Source of the DNA: Plantago major
Taxonomy: Eukaryota; Streptophyta; Magnoliopsida; Lamiales; Plantaginaceae
Length of the DNA stretch: 64,000 nt
Assembly: GCA_026545765.1 (NCBI GenBank)
Contig: CM048842.1
Span: 41,735,431 to 41,799,430, forward strand
Reading direction: 5' to 3'
Positions 45,401-55,924 of the stretch are shown piece after piece. Made by a program: the position numbers and the translations under genes. Within the stretch, counting starts at the first letter, position 1; every line of letters starts with the position of its first letter. The notes under the pieces are model-generated. The model had not been told where the DNA came from and ran no database searches. It saw only the letters and a program-made list of their open reading frames with translations.

Positions 45401-45813
45401 CATTTAAGGTGTTGGTTAAGGTAGTTTGTCAGGTGAGTAGTCTTAATAACTTTCTCAGTTATGTAAGAATACTCTATAGAACGAGAATCACTTAACACAC
45501 TTCACAATGTGTGGTGATATGTTATTTACTGACCCAAGTCTATGATAAATGTTCTAGAGAAGGAATCTCAAATACTTGATCTTTTGATTCAACTCCTTCA
45601 CAGATAGCAATGCTTGTTAAGGATCAGGACACTTAGAACTTTCGTGCTACATAGAATTCAAGAGCTTGGTCGCAACAGTAAGCTAGTGAATAAGTAGATT
45701 GAAGGCTTGTATGCTTGAGAGAAAGATACCACTAGTTGTATTATCAGAGAAACTTGGTATTTTCAGTGTAAGTTCAAGGTGTTCAGTGTGTGTCTTTCAA
45801 GCATTCTAAGTGA

Positions 45814-45825
45814 TGATATTTATAA
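45814..45825 (-). promoter_or_regulatory. LTR TATA box (copia-3)
   Basis: Minus strand ATTATAAATATC. The 3' LTR copy reads TACAAATATC and has lost the TATA core. Confidence 0.5.
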
Positions 45826-46492
45826 TTGAAAATCATGCCGTTTGAATAGTATCCGTTAGGCTTAATGAAATTCAAACTATTGATATCTGAAAATAGTACT
45901 TCAGAAGACGTTGTCTCTTTTCAGAGATTTCCTCTTTTGTTCAGATGTCTTTGTCTGCGCATTTATTGCATTGTACTATTTTTGTCCTGTAGTGCCAACG
46001 AAACTATGCACGCTTTCTGAAGCATTGCATGTCCCTTTCCAGAGACCTTCTCATCTCCAGATACCTGTTGAAACATTGTTTCTCAGAAACATAGTTTTAT
46101 CCAAGGTATCTGAGTTTAGATATCTGTGGGTACTTTTCCTCGTTCAGAAACCTTGTGCACTCAGATATCTTTTGCAATACTTGTTTATAGGAAAACACTT
46201 ATTTCTTCAAGATATCTGGACATAGGTATCTGATGATCTTAGTCTTCAGTAATCTTGTGCAATCTTCAAAAAATGTTGAGCTCTTCTGCCGGATGCCTTC
46301 TTCTTGGTCTTCTTTTAAGAAAATAAAAATTACATTGAGAGATCTATCATCCTATACAAGATTTGCTAGACTATCATACTTAGTGATTTTCCTCTTTTAC
46401 AGTGTTCAAGTGAACCAAGAGTACTAACCACCTTTCTGAGCTAAGATAAGTCATTAGGTTGCTGATCAAAATCTAAACAGTTATTCCTAACA

Positions 46493-47157
46493 ATGATGTA
46501 TTTTCTTCTTTATCTTGTAAAGTTCGATCCTCCCAATCATTGTTCTCTTAGACTCCTGGCTAAGTCGCTCGTATATCTCAACAAGTTCGTCCGGTTGAAT
46601 CTCCATGATGACCCCATTGCACTCCTCGTCAATCAAGTCTCTATAATCATTTTCTATCTTCTTGTAGAAGTATAGCAATTGTGTGGACCTGACCTCGGGT
46701 TCTTTATGCGATGCGAACTTGAATCTCCTCCAAACTTCGTAGAATGTCTCACCTTCTAGTTGCTCAAAGCTTCGAAGTTCTTCACCCCAGGTGGACATTA
46801 AGGACCATGGAAATCGATGTATTGTAGTTGGAATTGGCTTGCGACCTCCTCCCATGTCTTCGAACTATCTGTCAATAAGGTCTTCAGCCAAGTTCTTGCC
46901 TTTTCTCTCAAACAATGTAGAAAAAGAAACTTTTGAATCTTTCCACTCGGTATGTCTTGAACTATCTCGTAAAAGTCTTCCATGAACCGTACTTCATCTT
47001 CCCCTTCTACACCATAGAATTTTGGAAAGATCCTGAGATACTCGGGTTTCACATAACATCTCAACCCTTCTTCTAGCAAGTATATGCAGAATTCGTCAGG
47101 CCTTAGCAATGGTTTTCAATTCAGATCCTTCCTTCTTCTTGAGTTCGCCGATGTCAT
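46493..47157 (-). pseudogene. gag: gag N-terminal part (gypsy-B)
   Basis: ATG at 47157 (MTSANSRRRKDLN), then a TGA, then an open stretch to 46798 with FPKFYGVEGEDEVRFMEDF and CLREKARTWLKTL. After a frame change near 46850 it continues with GETFYEVWRRFKFAS and a Glu-rich end, until copia-3 starts. This is the Ty3/gypsy gag domain (about residues 20-190). Two breaks make it a pseudogene. Confidence 0.78.
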
Positions 47158-47505
47158 CTCTCAATAGTTCTCCAGGTGTTTCTCCCTGTATAAAGACTAA
47201 CAGACAAACTTCCGATGATACAGATAGATAAAACTAGAGAAGGATAATTCTAGTTTTGAATAAACGGAAATATGAAATTACGTATTTTTGATTTTTTGAT
47301 AAGAAGGTAAACAAATACGAAAAAGAAAATATATTTGGGATTTTTGCTGTGGAAATCGATTTTTGTTGTGGAAATCGATTTCCACAGGTTATATATATAT
47401 TTTTTGGGTTTATGCTGTACGAATTGAAAGACAGTGCGTAAAGTAAAGCGAAAGAAAGAATTCAACTTATCTTGGATGATCGAAACTTGCTTGAGCGGTC
47501 AAGTG

Positions 47506-47523
47506 TCCCCGACAGCGGCGCCA
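47506..47523 (-). other. Primer binding site, Asp-tRNA type (gypsy-B)
   Basis: Minus strand TGGCGCCGCTGTCGGGGA, two changes from the usual Athila/Tat site, 8 bp inside the LTR. Confidence 0.85.
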
Positions 47524-48885
47524 AATTTTGATGTGCACTTAAGGATTTGAATGCGTTGTAGTACATGTAATCCTCAATTGTAATCAAAGATTAAATTTAT
47601 ATTTACCATAATCTCACAAACACACAACAATAGTGGTAAGATAACTCAGGATGTCGTTCTCCACGGACGCTAGCATATGAACAAACAAGTAACGATTTGA
47701 TTTCGCGTGCAGACATCAAATAGATTGAAGTAAACAGAATGTATGTAAAGAGAAGATTGAATCACAATTAAACCCTAATCTAGTGATGAAATCGAAGATG
47801 GTGATGATGTAAAGGATCCCTGACCTCCCTGTTGCTATGCTACTCCCAACTTCCTAATTAATATCCTACGCGATTACCTCTAACGACAGCAGGGCATAAT
47901 ACTATAGTGCCAAGGCACAGTCGGCACGAGTACCCCTACTCAATTCAATGAAACTACTATGTCACTCAGCAGAACAACACACCAAGAAGGATGAATAGAG
48001 TTGTATAACCACGAATTACGTCTAAGAACTATTCCATTAATATAACACGACATATAAAGAAGTAGCACAACAGAGTTTCGGCGGTTCGCCATTACAAAAG
48101 AGAGTTAGCTACCTATAGTATTCTACAATTTGCTGGAATAGAAAATCCCTAGAAAAGAAAAGGAAGAAATCGAAATCCCCAACAGAAGAAGAAGAAATCG
48201 AAATCTGAAAAGAAGAAAAGGAAAAGAAAAGCTTAGTCTTTGATGTCTTCGTGTAGTTGCTAGGGTTTCCTCCTTCTGAAGCTGTTCTTTGATCCTTATC
48301 CTTGTTGAAGTCGATCCTGTGCTACAATAGGGCTTGGGTTTCACTTCCCCGAGGACTGGTTCTCTCTCAAGAGAGCTGCTTTTGGGGTTTCACTTCCACG
48401 AGGACTGGTTGCCTGACGGCTAGCTGTTTTCTGAAGGAGATGATGGATTCTGAGACCCCAAGGGTCTTATTTATACTGTAAGAAGAAGGTTAGGGATATC
48501 CTTGGCCAGCAAGAAAGGTTAAAAGGTGGGCTGAGGCCTGATGGACCGGAAAAAACCTATCTGGCCCAAGGGTTAGCTGTTTCGCCTTCCGGACTGATTT
48601 TGGCAGCAAAGTTTTAGCATTTTCAATAAGATTTCCATTGATAGTTAATGAGCTTGAATCGGACTTCTAAAACTCCGTGTATAGCCAAAACAGTGCATCC
48701 TGGTCGATTTCTCACAGATTATATATACAGGTTTTCTTCGTTCTTCGATTTCGAGCCTCGTAATCTTGTTATCTTAAAAAGTGTCCTTCTTCAGCATTTC
48801 ATGTGGATTCGAGATATTCGCAACGGTAGGTAGCACAACCTCATCGGACTTCTCTAGCTCCAAGAAGAATTGTCGTGCTTCCTTA

Positions 48886-50348
48886 TGATGAGTCGATTTT
48901 ACATCGTCTCATTCGGTCTTTTTTACCATCTTATTGCTATTCTCAAGTATAGTTCTTATGTGTTTTATTTGTATTTTGTAGGTATTTGGCTAAAGCTAAT
49001 TGAAGGAAAAATGGTGTATTTTATATACATCTACAGGATATGGAGTTCCAATGCTCGTATGAATGCTAGAAGTGGAGCGGGAAGACCAAAATACCAAGAA
49101 TTGGAGTCAGAAGGCGTAAAAGGGCAAATTGGTTCTTCCAGAAGAATCGGCGGCCGATTCTTTGCTAAAAGCTGGCTTGAATCGGCGTCCTTGATTCTTT
49201 ATAAGAAGAACTGTGACACTAGTTCTTTTATCGGCGCCAATTTAGGAATTGGCGACACCAGTAAGTATAAGATCGTTTTCCCCCCAGTTCGTTTAGAATT
49301 AGTTTCTTTCACTATATATAGGACCTCTAGCTTTTATTTTAAGACAACTTTATTATTATTCTTTTCTTCTTTTTGCTTTTCGACCTAGAATCGTTTTCTC
49401 TTGTAATCCGACAATTGATTATTGATTGAGAGCATATTCATCATACTTTCCACCAGTTCGATTCAAGTTCTTCAATTCTTACCTAGGGTTTGGGACACGA
49501 TTAGGTAAAATTGTTCCTTATCTCGTTTCTTGGTTTTTGGTGTTGATTATGTTTAGTGTATGCCGGTTTATGATTCTGATTATGTTTTGCATATGATGAG
49601 TGCTTAAGCAGCCTAGTTATGGGGTGGTGACGAATTCAATGCATGCTAGTTACGGTTCGTGTATTCAATATATATAAGATGCGATTTACTCTGTGCTGTT
49701 TTGATTAATTGCATATCCAATATTCTGTTTGTTGTGCGTTACGTCAAAATCACTGTTAGATTAAGCATTAGCTCATAACAAAACGTTTTCGTCTTGCTTT
49801 ATCTATCAGTTAGTTGCAAACAGTAATATTTAGATTAGCTTAATTAATTGTAGCTTGGTAAAATTGACGCCTTCACTAATGCTATATGTTTTTTAGAACT
49901 TTATACAGTTAATTCATTGTCATAGTTCTTCGCACCCTGCTTGCTATAAGGTTCCTGGACAACGCCTGAGTAGTGTAATAATCGGTAGGGCATGTCCCAG
50001 TGATAACTAGAGTAAATCGACACCATTATTGTTGCATGTTTTCTGCTAGCTAGCTTGTTTTCTGTCACCACATTATAATTCTTTGATCATATCATTGTCG
50101 TTTAGATTAATCTGTTTTCTAGTTAGATTGCATAAGTTGATAGATAATATAAAACATATCCGTTGCCGAAGTAAACAAACTCTTTACTGCTTTCCTCACT
50201 GTTATTATTATTTTTAAACAAGACTCAGCTTAGTTAAGTCCTCCGAGACCGACCTCGGGGTTAACTTCGCTGCACTAGAAGTTTTTGTAGTGTTGAGAAT
50301 TAACTCTTGGCTTTTAAACAAATTTAAAACTTTGATATTGACACATCA
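48886..50348 (+). repeat. 5' LTR of gypsy-C
   Basis: 1463 bp. A TATA-like CTATATATAGG lies at 49312-49322. A 170-codon open frame in its first third (48870-49388) crosses the LTR border and is not supported as a gene. Confidence 0.88.
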
Positions 50349-50354
50349 AGTTTT

Positions 50355-50372
50355 TGGTGCCGTTGCCGGGGA
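50355..50372 (+). other. Primer binding site, Asp-tRNA type (gypsy-C)
   Basis: TGGTGCCGTTGCCGGGGA, one base different from the usual Athila/Tat site, 6 bp after the LTR. It is followed by CTAGGTTTGGGGAGGGAGG, similar to the purine motif of the gypsy-B 3' region. Confidence 0.9.
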
Positions 50373-50562
50373 CCATCTCTAGTCTAGGTTTGGGGAGGGA
50401 GGTAGCTTTCATGTACTTATCCATATATGTGTCCGTGTCGTGTCTTTTTATCTTTTTGTGTGTCTTTTCCTCGTTTTGCGATTTTCTCTTGTGTCTAAGT
50501 CTGACTCCCCAATCGAGCGTCTATTGCATGTACTAAACCTGTTTAATGCCTGAGTTTTGATA

Positions 50563-51538
50563 TTTTGCTTTTCGACCTAGAATCATTTTCTCTTGTAATC
50601 CGATAATTGATTATTGATTGAGAGCATATTCATCATACTTTCCACCAGTTCGATTCAAGTTCTTCAATTCTTACCTAGGGTTTGTGACACGATTAGGTAA
50701 AATTGTTCCTTATCTCATTTCTTGGTTTTGTGTTGATTATGTTTAGTGTATGCCGGTTTATGATTCTGATTATGTTTTGCATATGATGAGTGCTTAAGCA
50801 GCCTAGTTATGGGGTGGTGACGAATTCAATGCATGCTAGTTAGGGTTCGTGTATTCAATATATATAAGATGCGATTTACTCTGTGTTGTTCTGATTAATT
50901 GCATATCCAATATTCTGTTTGTTGTGCGTTACGTCAAAATCACTATTAGATTAAGCATTAGCTCATAACAAAATGTTTTCGTCTTGCTTTATCTATCAGT
51001 TAGTTGCAAATAGTAATATTTGTATTAGCTTAATTAATTGTAGCTTGGTGAAATTGACGCCTTCACTAATGCTATCTGTTTTTTAGAACTTTATACAGTT
51101 AGTTCATTGTCATAGTTCTCTGCACCCTGCTTGCTATAAGGTTGCTGGACGGCGCCTGAGTAGTGTAATAATCGGTAGGGCATGTCCCAGTGATAACTAG
51201 AGTTAATCAACACCATTATTGTTGCATGTTTCCTGCTAGCTAGCTTATTTTCTGTCACCACACCATAATTCTTTGATTATATCATTGTCGTTTACATGAA
51301 TCTGTTTTCTAGTTAGATTGCATAAGTTCATATATAATATAAAACAAATTTGTTGCCGAAGCAAACAAACTCTTTACTGCTTTCCTTACTGTTATTATTA
51401 TTCGTAAACAAGACTCAGCTTAGTTAAGTACTCCGGGACCGACCTCGGGATTATCTTCACTGCACTACAAGTTTTCGTAGTGTTGAGAATTAACTCTTCG
51501 CTCTTAAACAAATTTAAAACTTTGATATTGACACATCA
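50563..51538 (+). repeat. 3' LTR of gypsy-C, 5'-truncated
   Basis: 976 bp, aligned without large gaps to 49371-50348 and differing at scattered single bases. The first 485 bp of the LTR are absent. Confidence 0.9.
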
Positions 51539-51868
51539 CCTTACATTCCTCGGTTTTGCGCTTTTGAACATGTCTTCTACAAAGTTGTAGCATCTTCAAT
51601 TACCTTAGCGTTGGTTGGTCGTATGACATGTTTTGACTCCTCGAACTTTGTGCAATGGCCAATCTGGCGTATTTGCTTAACTTTCTCGATTTTGCACAAT
51701 TATGTCGTTTTGGCGCCTGAAATCGTGCAATTCCTCAAAAAATGCGATCATGACCTACAAAATACACACGAAGTTGGTAATTGACCATAAAACTATACAA
51801 ATATTGAATCTAAGGCAAAAAACGAGGATCTAAAAGCATGTAATATCGCACATTTCGTTGTCACATCA

Positions 51869-53535
51869 TTGACCATAATGTAGTTTAATGGATTACGGTT
51901 TGCTAAGTGGAAGATGGCTATCAGAATTATGTATTTCTTTGTCCTCTTTTCAACTTTTATTTACAACTTTATGTTTCTTCACTTGATTAAATACTTCTCA
52001 AGTCATTCTATGGTGTGATTACATCTATATGTTAGTAGTCTAAAACTTCCAGGAACTGTGACATGATTGTGTTGCTGTATTATTATGAATTGGTCAATTC
52101 ATATGAGTGTGGTTTGCCTGACAATATTATTTACAAATTATATTGTGATGTGATGAGTTATACGATGCCGGTTATGTACACACATTAGTCCATGCATTCA
52201 TCATGAGTTAGAGATTAGAAGCATGCATTCAATTTAACACACTACTAAAACTATATAGAATGGGTGAGAATGGAATTTTGTTGCCTAAACCCATTTTATG
52301 TTAGTGAAACTCTTTGGCCGAGAAAAATGTGTTGTTTATCTATGTCATTGATTCTCATGTTGGCCATACTACCATGGCTAACATTATGTTAGCTATAAAT
52401 AATGGACAACGGACTATGGGTGACATAAATATATTATCTAATAATGGTCAATGAAATACACACACCCACTCGTATTCATTCAATACTTGTATTTTTTGTA
52501 TGGCTGACACATATTTCTCACCTCTATGTCAAATACGGATTGAAGGAAAAATACTGTATCTCTCATATGGCTAACAAATGTATCTTACTTATATGCCAAA
52601 TACGAGAATAAAAAAAATATAGCAGAAAAATTGCCATAAAAAGGAAATTATTCTGCTAATTATAAATTTAATTTAAATGACGATATTTATGCTAATTAAG
52701 AAGTTTTTTCCATTAAAATTGCAATTTTGTGCTAATTGTATGTTGAAAATAAATTTTCATTAATCACAAATGTAAGGGCTACAAATTAAGAAAAAAAAAA
52801 AAAAAGAAATATAGTGGGAATAAAAGGAAAAAATATAAACATGAGAGCAAAGAACAAATTTGCTACTATGTAGTCTACTTCTTCATTCCCATCTTCTTCT
52901 TTATTCCTTCAACCAAAAACAGCTAAAAAATAATAGAAGAATAAGTGATTAGTTGGTTAGTATACAATAAAAAGAGTGGTCTATGTAATGAGGAATTAAT
53001 TAGCTTGACAAGAAGTAATTTACCTTCAAGCACTTGATGACAAATCCTACAAAAAAGTAATAGAAAGATATAATTAGTTAGTTGGGTTACATTTATACAA
53101 TCACGCATCAATATACGAAAAGAATATAGGTTAACTCGTAATATAATGTTACCTTTTTTATGAATTGATTCTTGATACATGAATGAAGAATGGAATGAAG
53201 AAAAGAGTACTGAACAAGAGATGGTAAAATGCAGTAGCAATTAACATATTGCAATGAGAGGTCTGTGTATAGAATTGATTATCTTACTTTAGGTAACATA
53301 TTTATGTCACCCATAACTTATTTTAAGCGGCAATTGAAAATTTTCACCAAACGAGGGGGAATTCAAAATATTTCGCATTTGCATGACATATCTCTGTTGG
53401 CCATATTAAGATTATAAAAAGTTCCGGATAACACATGGACGAGAAGTTCAAATTTTTTGGGATAGTCAAGGTTTTACGAGATTCAAGTGTGGAACGATTT
53501 TTTATTCAAATGATTAATTTTATTCATAAAATATG
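51869..53535. other. Unassigned AT-rich stretch, possible end of a CACTA-type DNA transposon
   Basis: No retrotransposon homology is visible. A CACTACTAAAA string occurs at 52242-52252. Between 52340 and 52600 short words such as ATGGCTAAC and TTGGCCAT recur in both orientations, and ATGGGTGACATAAATAT (near 52424) is repeated inverted near 53305. Such short repeats near a CACTA end are usual in plant En/Spm-type elements, but the opposite terminus is not found and copia sequence begins at 53536. A 105-codon minus-strand frame at 52923-53240 has no recognisable product. Confidence 0.3.
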
Positions 53536-54856
53536 TGTTAGGAATATCTGTTTAGATTTTAATCAGCAACCTAATGACTTATCTTAGCTCATAAAGGTGG
53601 TTAGTACTCTTGGTTCACTTGAACACTGTAAAAGAGGAAACTCACTAAGTATGATAGACTAGCAAATCTTGTATGGGATGTTAGGTCTCTGAATGTAATT
53701 TTTTATTCCTCTAAAGAAGACCAAGAAGAAGGCATCCAGCAGGAAAAGTTCAATTGATTTGAAGATTTGCAAACTGCATGAGATTGCTGAAGACAAGGGT
53801 TTTCAGATACCTATGACCGGATATCTTGAAGACACAAGCGTTTTTAAATAAACAGTCTTGCAAAAGATATCTGAGAAATAAAAGGTTTGTGAAAGGAGGA
53901 AAGTGCCCACAAATATCTACACTCAGATACCTTGGACATAAAATATGTTTCTGAAAAGAAATATATTATAACAAGTTGTTTCAACAAGTGGTATCTGGAG
54001 TTGTGATAATCTCTGGAAAAGGACGTGCAAAGCTTCAGAGAACTCTGATAGTATAAGATATCTGATACAATGCATAGTTCCGTTGGCACTACAGGACAAA
54101 GTATAGTACAATGCATTGAATGCGCAGACAGAAATGTCTGAACAAAAATGGTAGCTTCTGAAGAAGAAGACAAACGTACTACAGTACTATACTCAGATAT
54201 CAATAGTTTGAATTTGATTTAAGCCTAACGGATACTATTCAAACGTCACTCAAATTCATCTATAAATATCAACACTTCGACTGCTTGAGAACACACCTTA
54301 GAACACTGAACACACCTTGAACTTGCATTGAATACTCTCACACAAGCTCTCTCAAGCACACTACTTATCTTCAAGCTTTCTGTTGCGACCAAAGCTCTTG
54401 ATTCTAAGTAGCACAAAAGTTCTAAGTGTACTGATCCTTAACAAGCATTGTTATCTGTGAAGGAGTTGAATTAAGATTTCATATCTGAGATTCATTCTCT
54501 TAAACACTTATCATAGACTTGGGTCAGTAAAGAACAAGATACCATACATTGTAAAGTGTATTAAGTATACTTGATTCTCAGAGCTATCTACATAACTGAA
54601 TAAGTTATTAAAGAAGCTCACCTGACAAACTACCTTAACCAACACCTTAATTGGCGTGGAGTACAGGAAGTACTTAGTTTGGAAAACTAAGGAATAACTT
54701 CAAGGTTACTGAGCATAGGAAGTACTTAGTTTGGGAAACTAAGGAATAGCTCAAAAAGTTTTCTGAGTACAGGAAGTACTTGGTTGAGAAAGCCGGGGAA
54801 TAACTCAGGGGGGACACTTGGTTGGGAACTTAGTGTAATTAGGAATCGAGAGAAGA
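53536..54856 (+). repeat. copia-5: truncated Sirevirus LTR (plus strand)
   Basis: Begins TGTTAGGAATATCTG at 53536, resembles the copia-3 LTR, has a TATA box (54260-54270) and three hairpin boxes (54670-54800), and stops after AGGAATCGAGAGAAGA, several hundred bases before the expected end. Confidence 0.85.
54260..54270 (+). promoter_or_regulatory. LTR TATA box (copia-5)
   Basis: CTATAAATATC, the consensus form of this LTR family. Confidence 0.5.
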
Positions 54857-55100
54857 TATTTGTTGAGGAGTTGCCCACTCAATCCTCACAACATATGGAA
54901 GTTGATGAGGCATCAAGGCCTTCATCACAAGAAAAGATTCCAGAGACTGCACAAGTCTCTAAGAGACAAGTATCTGAGCCTCCAACGGAGGTAATTGACC
55001 TCTCAGATATCTGATTTGTCAATAAAAGAATTTTCTTGATAAAATTTCCTAAGTGTTATGTTTCTAATCTCAGGTTTAAGCAGAAAGAAAGGTTGATGAA
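54857..55100 (+). pseudogene. Scrap of extra ORF joined to the copia-5 LTR
   Basis: Homologous to the small-exon part of the extra ORF (copia-3 35575-35440 and copia-2 17700-17765). It shows the MEVDEASRPS and ISDI-like segment, an intron with an AG acceptor (ATCTCAG), and the start of the next exon (AAGCAGAAAG). Everything between the LTR and this point (primer site, gag, pol, first exon) has been deleted. It ends where a copia LTR on the other strand begins. Confidence 0.75.
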
Positions 55101-55852
55101 TGTTGGTCCAGATAACGGCAATGTAAAAGACTAGAGGGGGGGTGAATAGTCTTTTAAAACTTTTGTTGATAAACACAGTTTCTCAGAAACCTGGGGGTTT
55201 CTGATACTTAAATTCAGAGCGCGGAAGACTTTAAGATAGGTAAGTGCAGAAACAATAAATAAGTGTGTGTGTGCTTTGCTGAAATGTAAATACAGAAAGG
55301 TAAATAACACAGCAAGTATAGTGGTATCTGGAGGTGGCGTAATCCTCCAACTAATCCACTTCGGTCTTTCTGAGACCTAGAATTCACTAGAATAGATAAC
55401 TGAGTTCACCTTACAATAATCCTATTCTAAGATTCCTAAACAAATGGTTCCCAACCAAATGTTCCCCCTGAGTTATTCCCCAGCTCCTAGAGCTAAGTAC
55501 TTCCTCTACTCAGATAACCTTGCAGTTATTCCCTGATTTCTCAAATCAAGTACTTCCTCTACTCCACGCCTTGATGGTGTTGGTTATAAGGTTTTGTCAG
55601 AGAGGCTTCTCGCATAACTTTTCAGTTATGTTTTCAGAGAGCCTAATAGAACAAGACTACTTAATACACTTGTTCAGTGGATGGCAGTCTGCTCTTTACT
55701 GACCCAAGTAATTGATGTCCGTTCTGGAAAATGAGCTTCAGAAAGGGTATCTGATAGTTCAACTCTTTCACGAATAACAATCTCTTGTTAAGGTTCAGGA
55801 CAACTTAGAACTACTAGTGATTCTTCAAGCAACAGAAAGCTTTCAGAAAGGG
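55101..55852 (-). repeat. copia-6: truncated Sirevirus LTR (minus strand)
   Basis: Begins TGTTGGTCCAGATAAC, the inner-end sequence of a copia-1-type LTR in reverse, and matches 8720-9465. It stops at TTTCAGAAAGGG where copia-4 starts. It probably inserted into the extra ORF of copia-5 (flank ATGAA) and was then cut by copia-4 or a deletion. Confidence 0.85.
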
Positions 55853-55924
55853 TGTTGGGAAATTTGTTGGGAAATTTCTTGAGAAATTTGTTAGGAATTT
55901 TGTTAGATATTTTGTAAAGAATAT
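55853..55924 (+). repeat. Six degenerate 12-bp repeats at the LTR start
   Basis: TGTTGGGAAATT twice, TCTTGAGAAATT, TGTTAGGAATTT, TGTTAGATATTT and TGTAAAGAATAT, in direct succession. The unit corresponds to the first 12 bases of a normal LTR (TGTTAGGAATAT). Confidence 0.85.

Larger units (their letters stand above)
30426..46492 (-). mobile_element. copia-3: Sirevirus-type retrotransposon with both LTRs
   Basis: About 16.1 kb on the minus strand: 5' LTR 44868-46492, primer site, gag, protease, integrase, RT-RNase H, box spacer, extra ORF, polypurine tract and 3' LTR 30426-32059. In the first 300 or so comparable bases the LTRs differ at about ten positions by eye, so the insertion is not very recent. 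The 3' LTR lacks its last dozen bases (GGACCAACA end) and the flanks do not show a target duplication (ATGAT on the right). A deletion has therefore removed the left junction. It sits in the gag of gypsy-B. Confidence 0.93.
44868..46492 (-). repeat. 5' LTR of copia-3
   Basis: 1625 bp with intact TG...CA ends: TGTTAGGAATAACTG at 46492 and GGACCAACA at 44868. It contains a G/C homopolymer (44905-44914), hairpin boxes (45250-45400) and a TATA box (45814-45825). A 14-bp stretch present in the 3' LTR (near 30745) is missing here (near 45192). Confidence 0.93.
48886..51538 (+). mobile_element. gypsy-C: deletion remnant of a Ty3/gypsy element, LTR - 0.2 kb - partial LTR
   Basis: Plus-strand element of 2653 bp: full LTR 48886-50348 (TGATGAGTCG...GACACATCA), primer site, about 190 bp of leader, then a second LTR lacking its first 485 bp (50563-51538). 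All genes are missing. The join falls in a shared TTTTGCTTTTCGACC (49371 and 50563), so the internal region and the start of the 3' LTR were lost by illegitimate recombination. The outer ends remain and carry an intact target duplication. Confidence 0.9.
48881..51543 (+). repeat. Target-site duplication CCTTA flanking gypsy-C
   Basis: CCTTA at 48881-48885 immediately precedes the gypsy-C LTR and CCTTA at 51539-51543 immediately follows it. Removing the element and one copy restores gypsy-B LTR sequence. Confidence 0.9.
46493..51868 (-). mobile_element. gypsy-B: 5' LTR, primer site and start of gag
   Basis: Minus-strand Ty3/gypsy element whose gag is cut at 46493 by copia-3 and whose LTR is split by gypsy-C. 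Beyond copia-3 the same strand continues with an unidentified ORF and a gypsy-like 3' region (26602-30425) instead of the rest of gag and pol. Either the element was non-autonomous and lacked pol, or a deletion accompanied loss of the copia-3 left border. Confidence 0.8.
47532..51868 (-). repeat. 5' LTR of gypsy-B, split by gypsy-C
   Basis: LTR sequence occupies 47532-48885 and 51544-51868, about 1.7 kb in total, with the TGATGTGACA end at 51868 and a TGCACA end at 47532. The intervening 48886-51538 is gypsy-C. The GGTTTCACTTCC...GAGGACTGGTT segment is locally duplicated (48341-48372 and 48376-48410). Confidence 0.85.

Noticed and set aside
48870..49388. 172-codon frame on the plus strand
   Set aside because: It starts in the gypsy-B LTR and crosses the target duplication into the gypsy-C LTR, so it cannot be an inherited gene.
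50354..50536. Short frame after the gypsy-C primer site as the start of gag
   Set aside because: It begins at the primer site itself and shows no gag domain; this leader is cut by the deletion at 50563.
52923..53240. 105-codon hydrophobic frame on the minus strand
   Set aside because: AT-rich sequence, no promoter, homologue or codon bias that I can recognise; likely chance.
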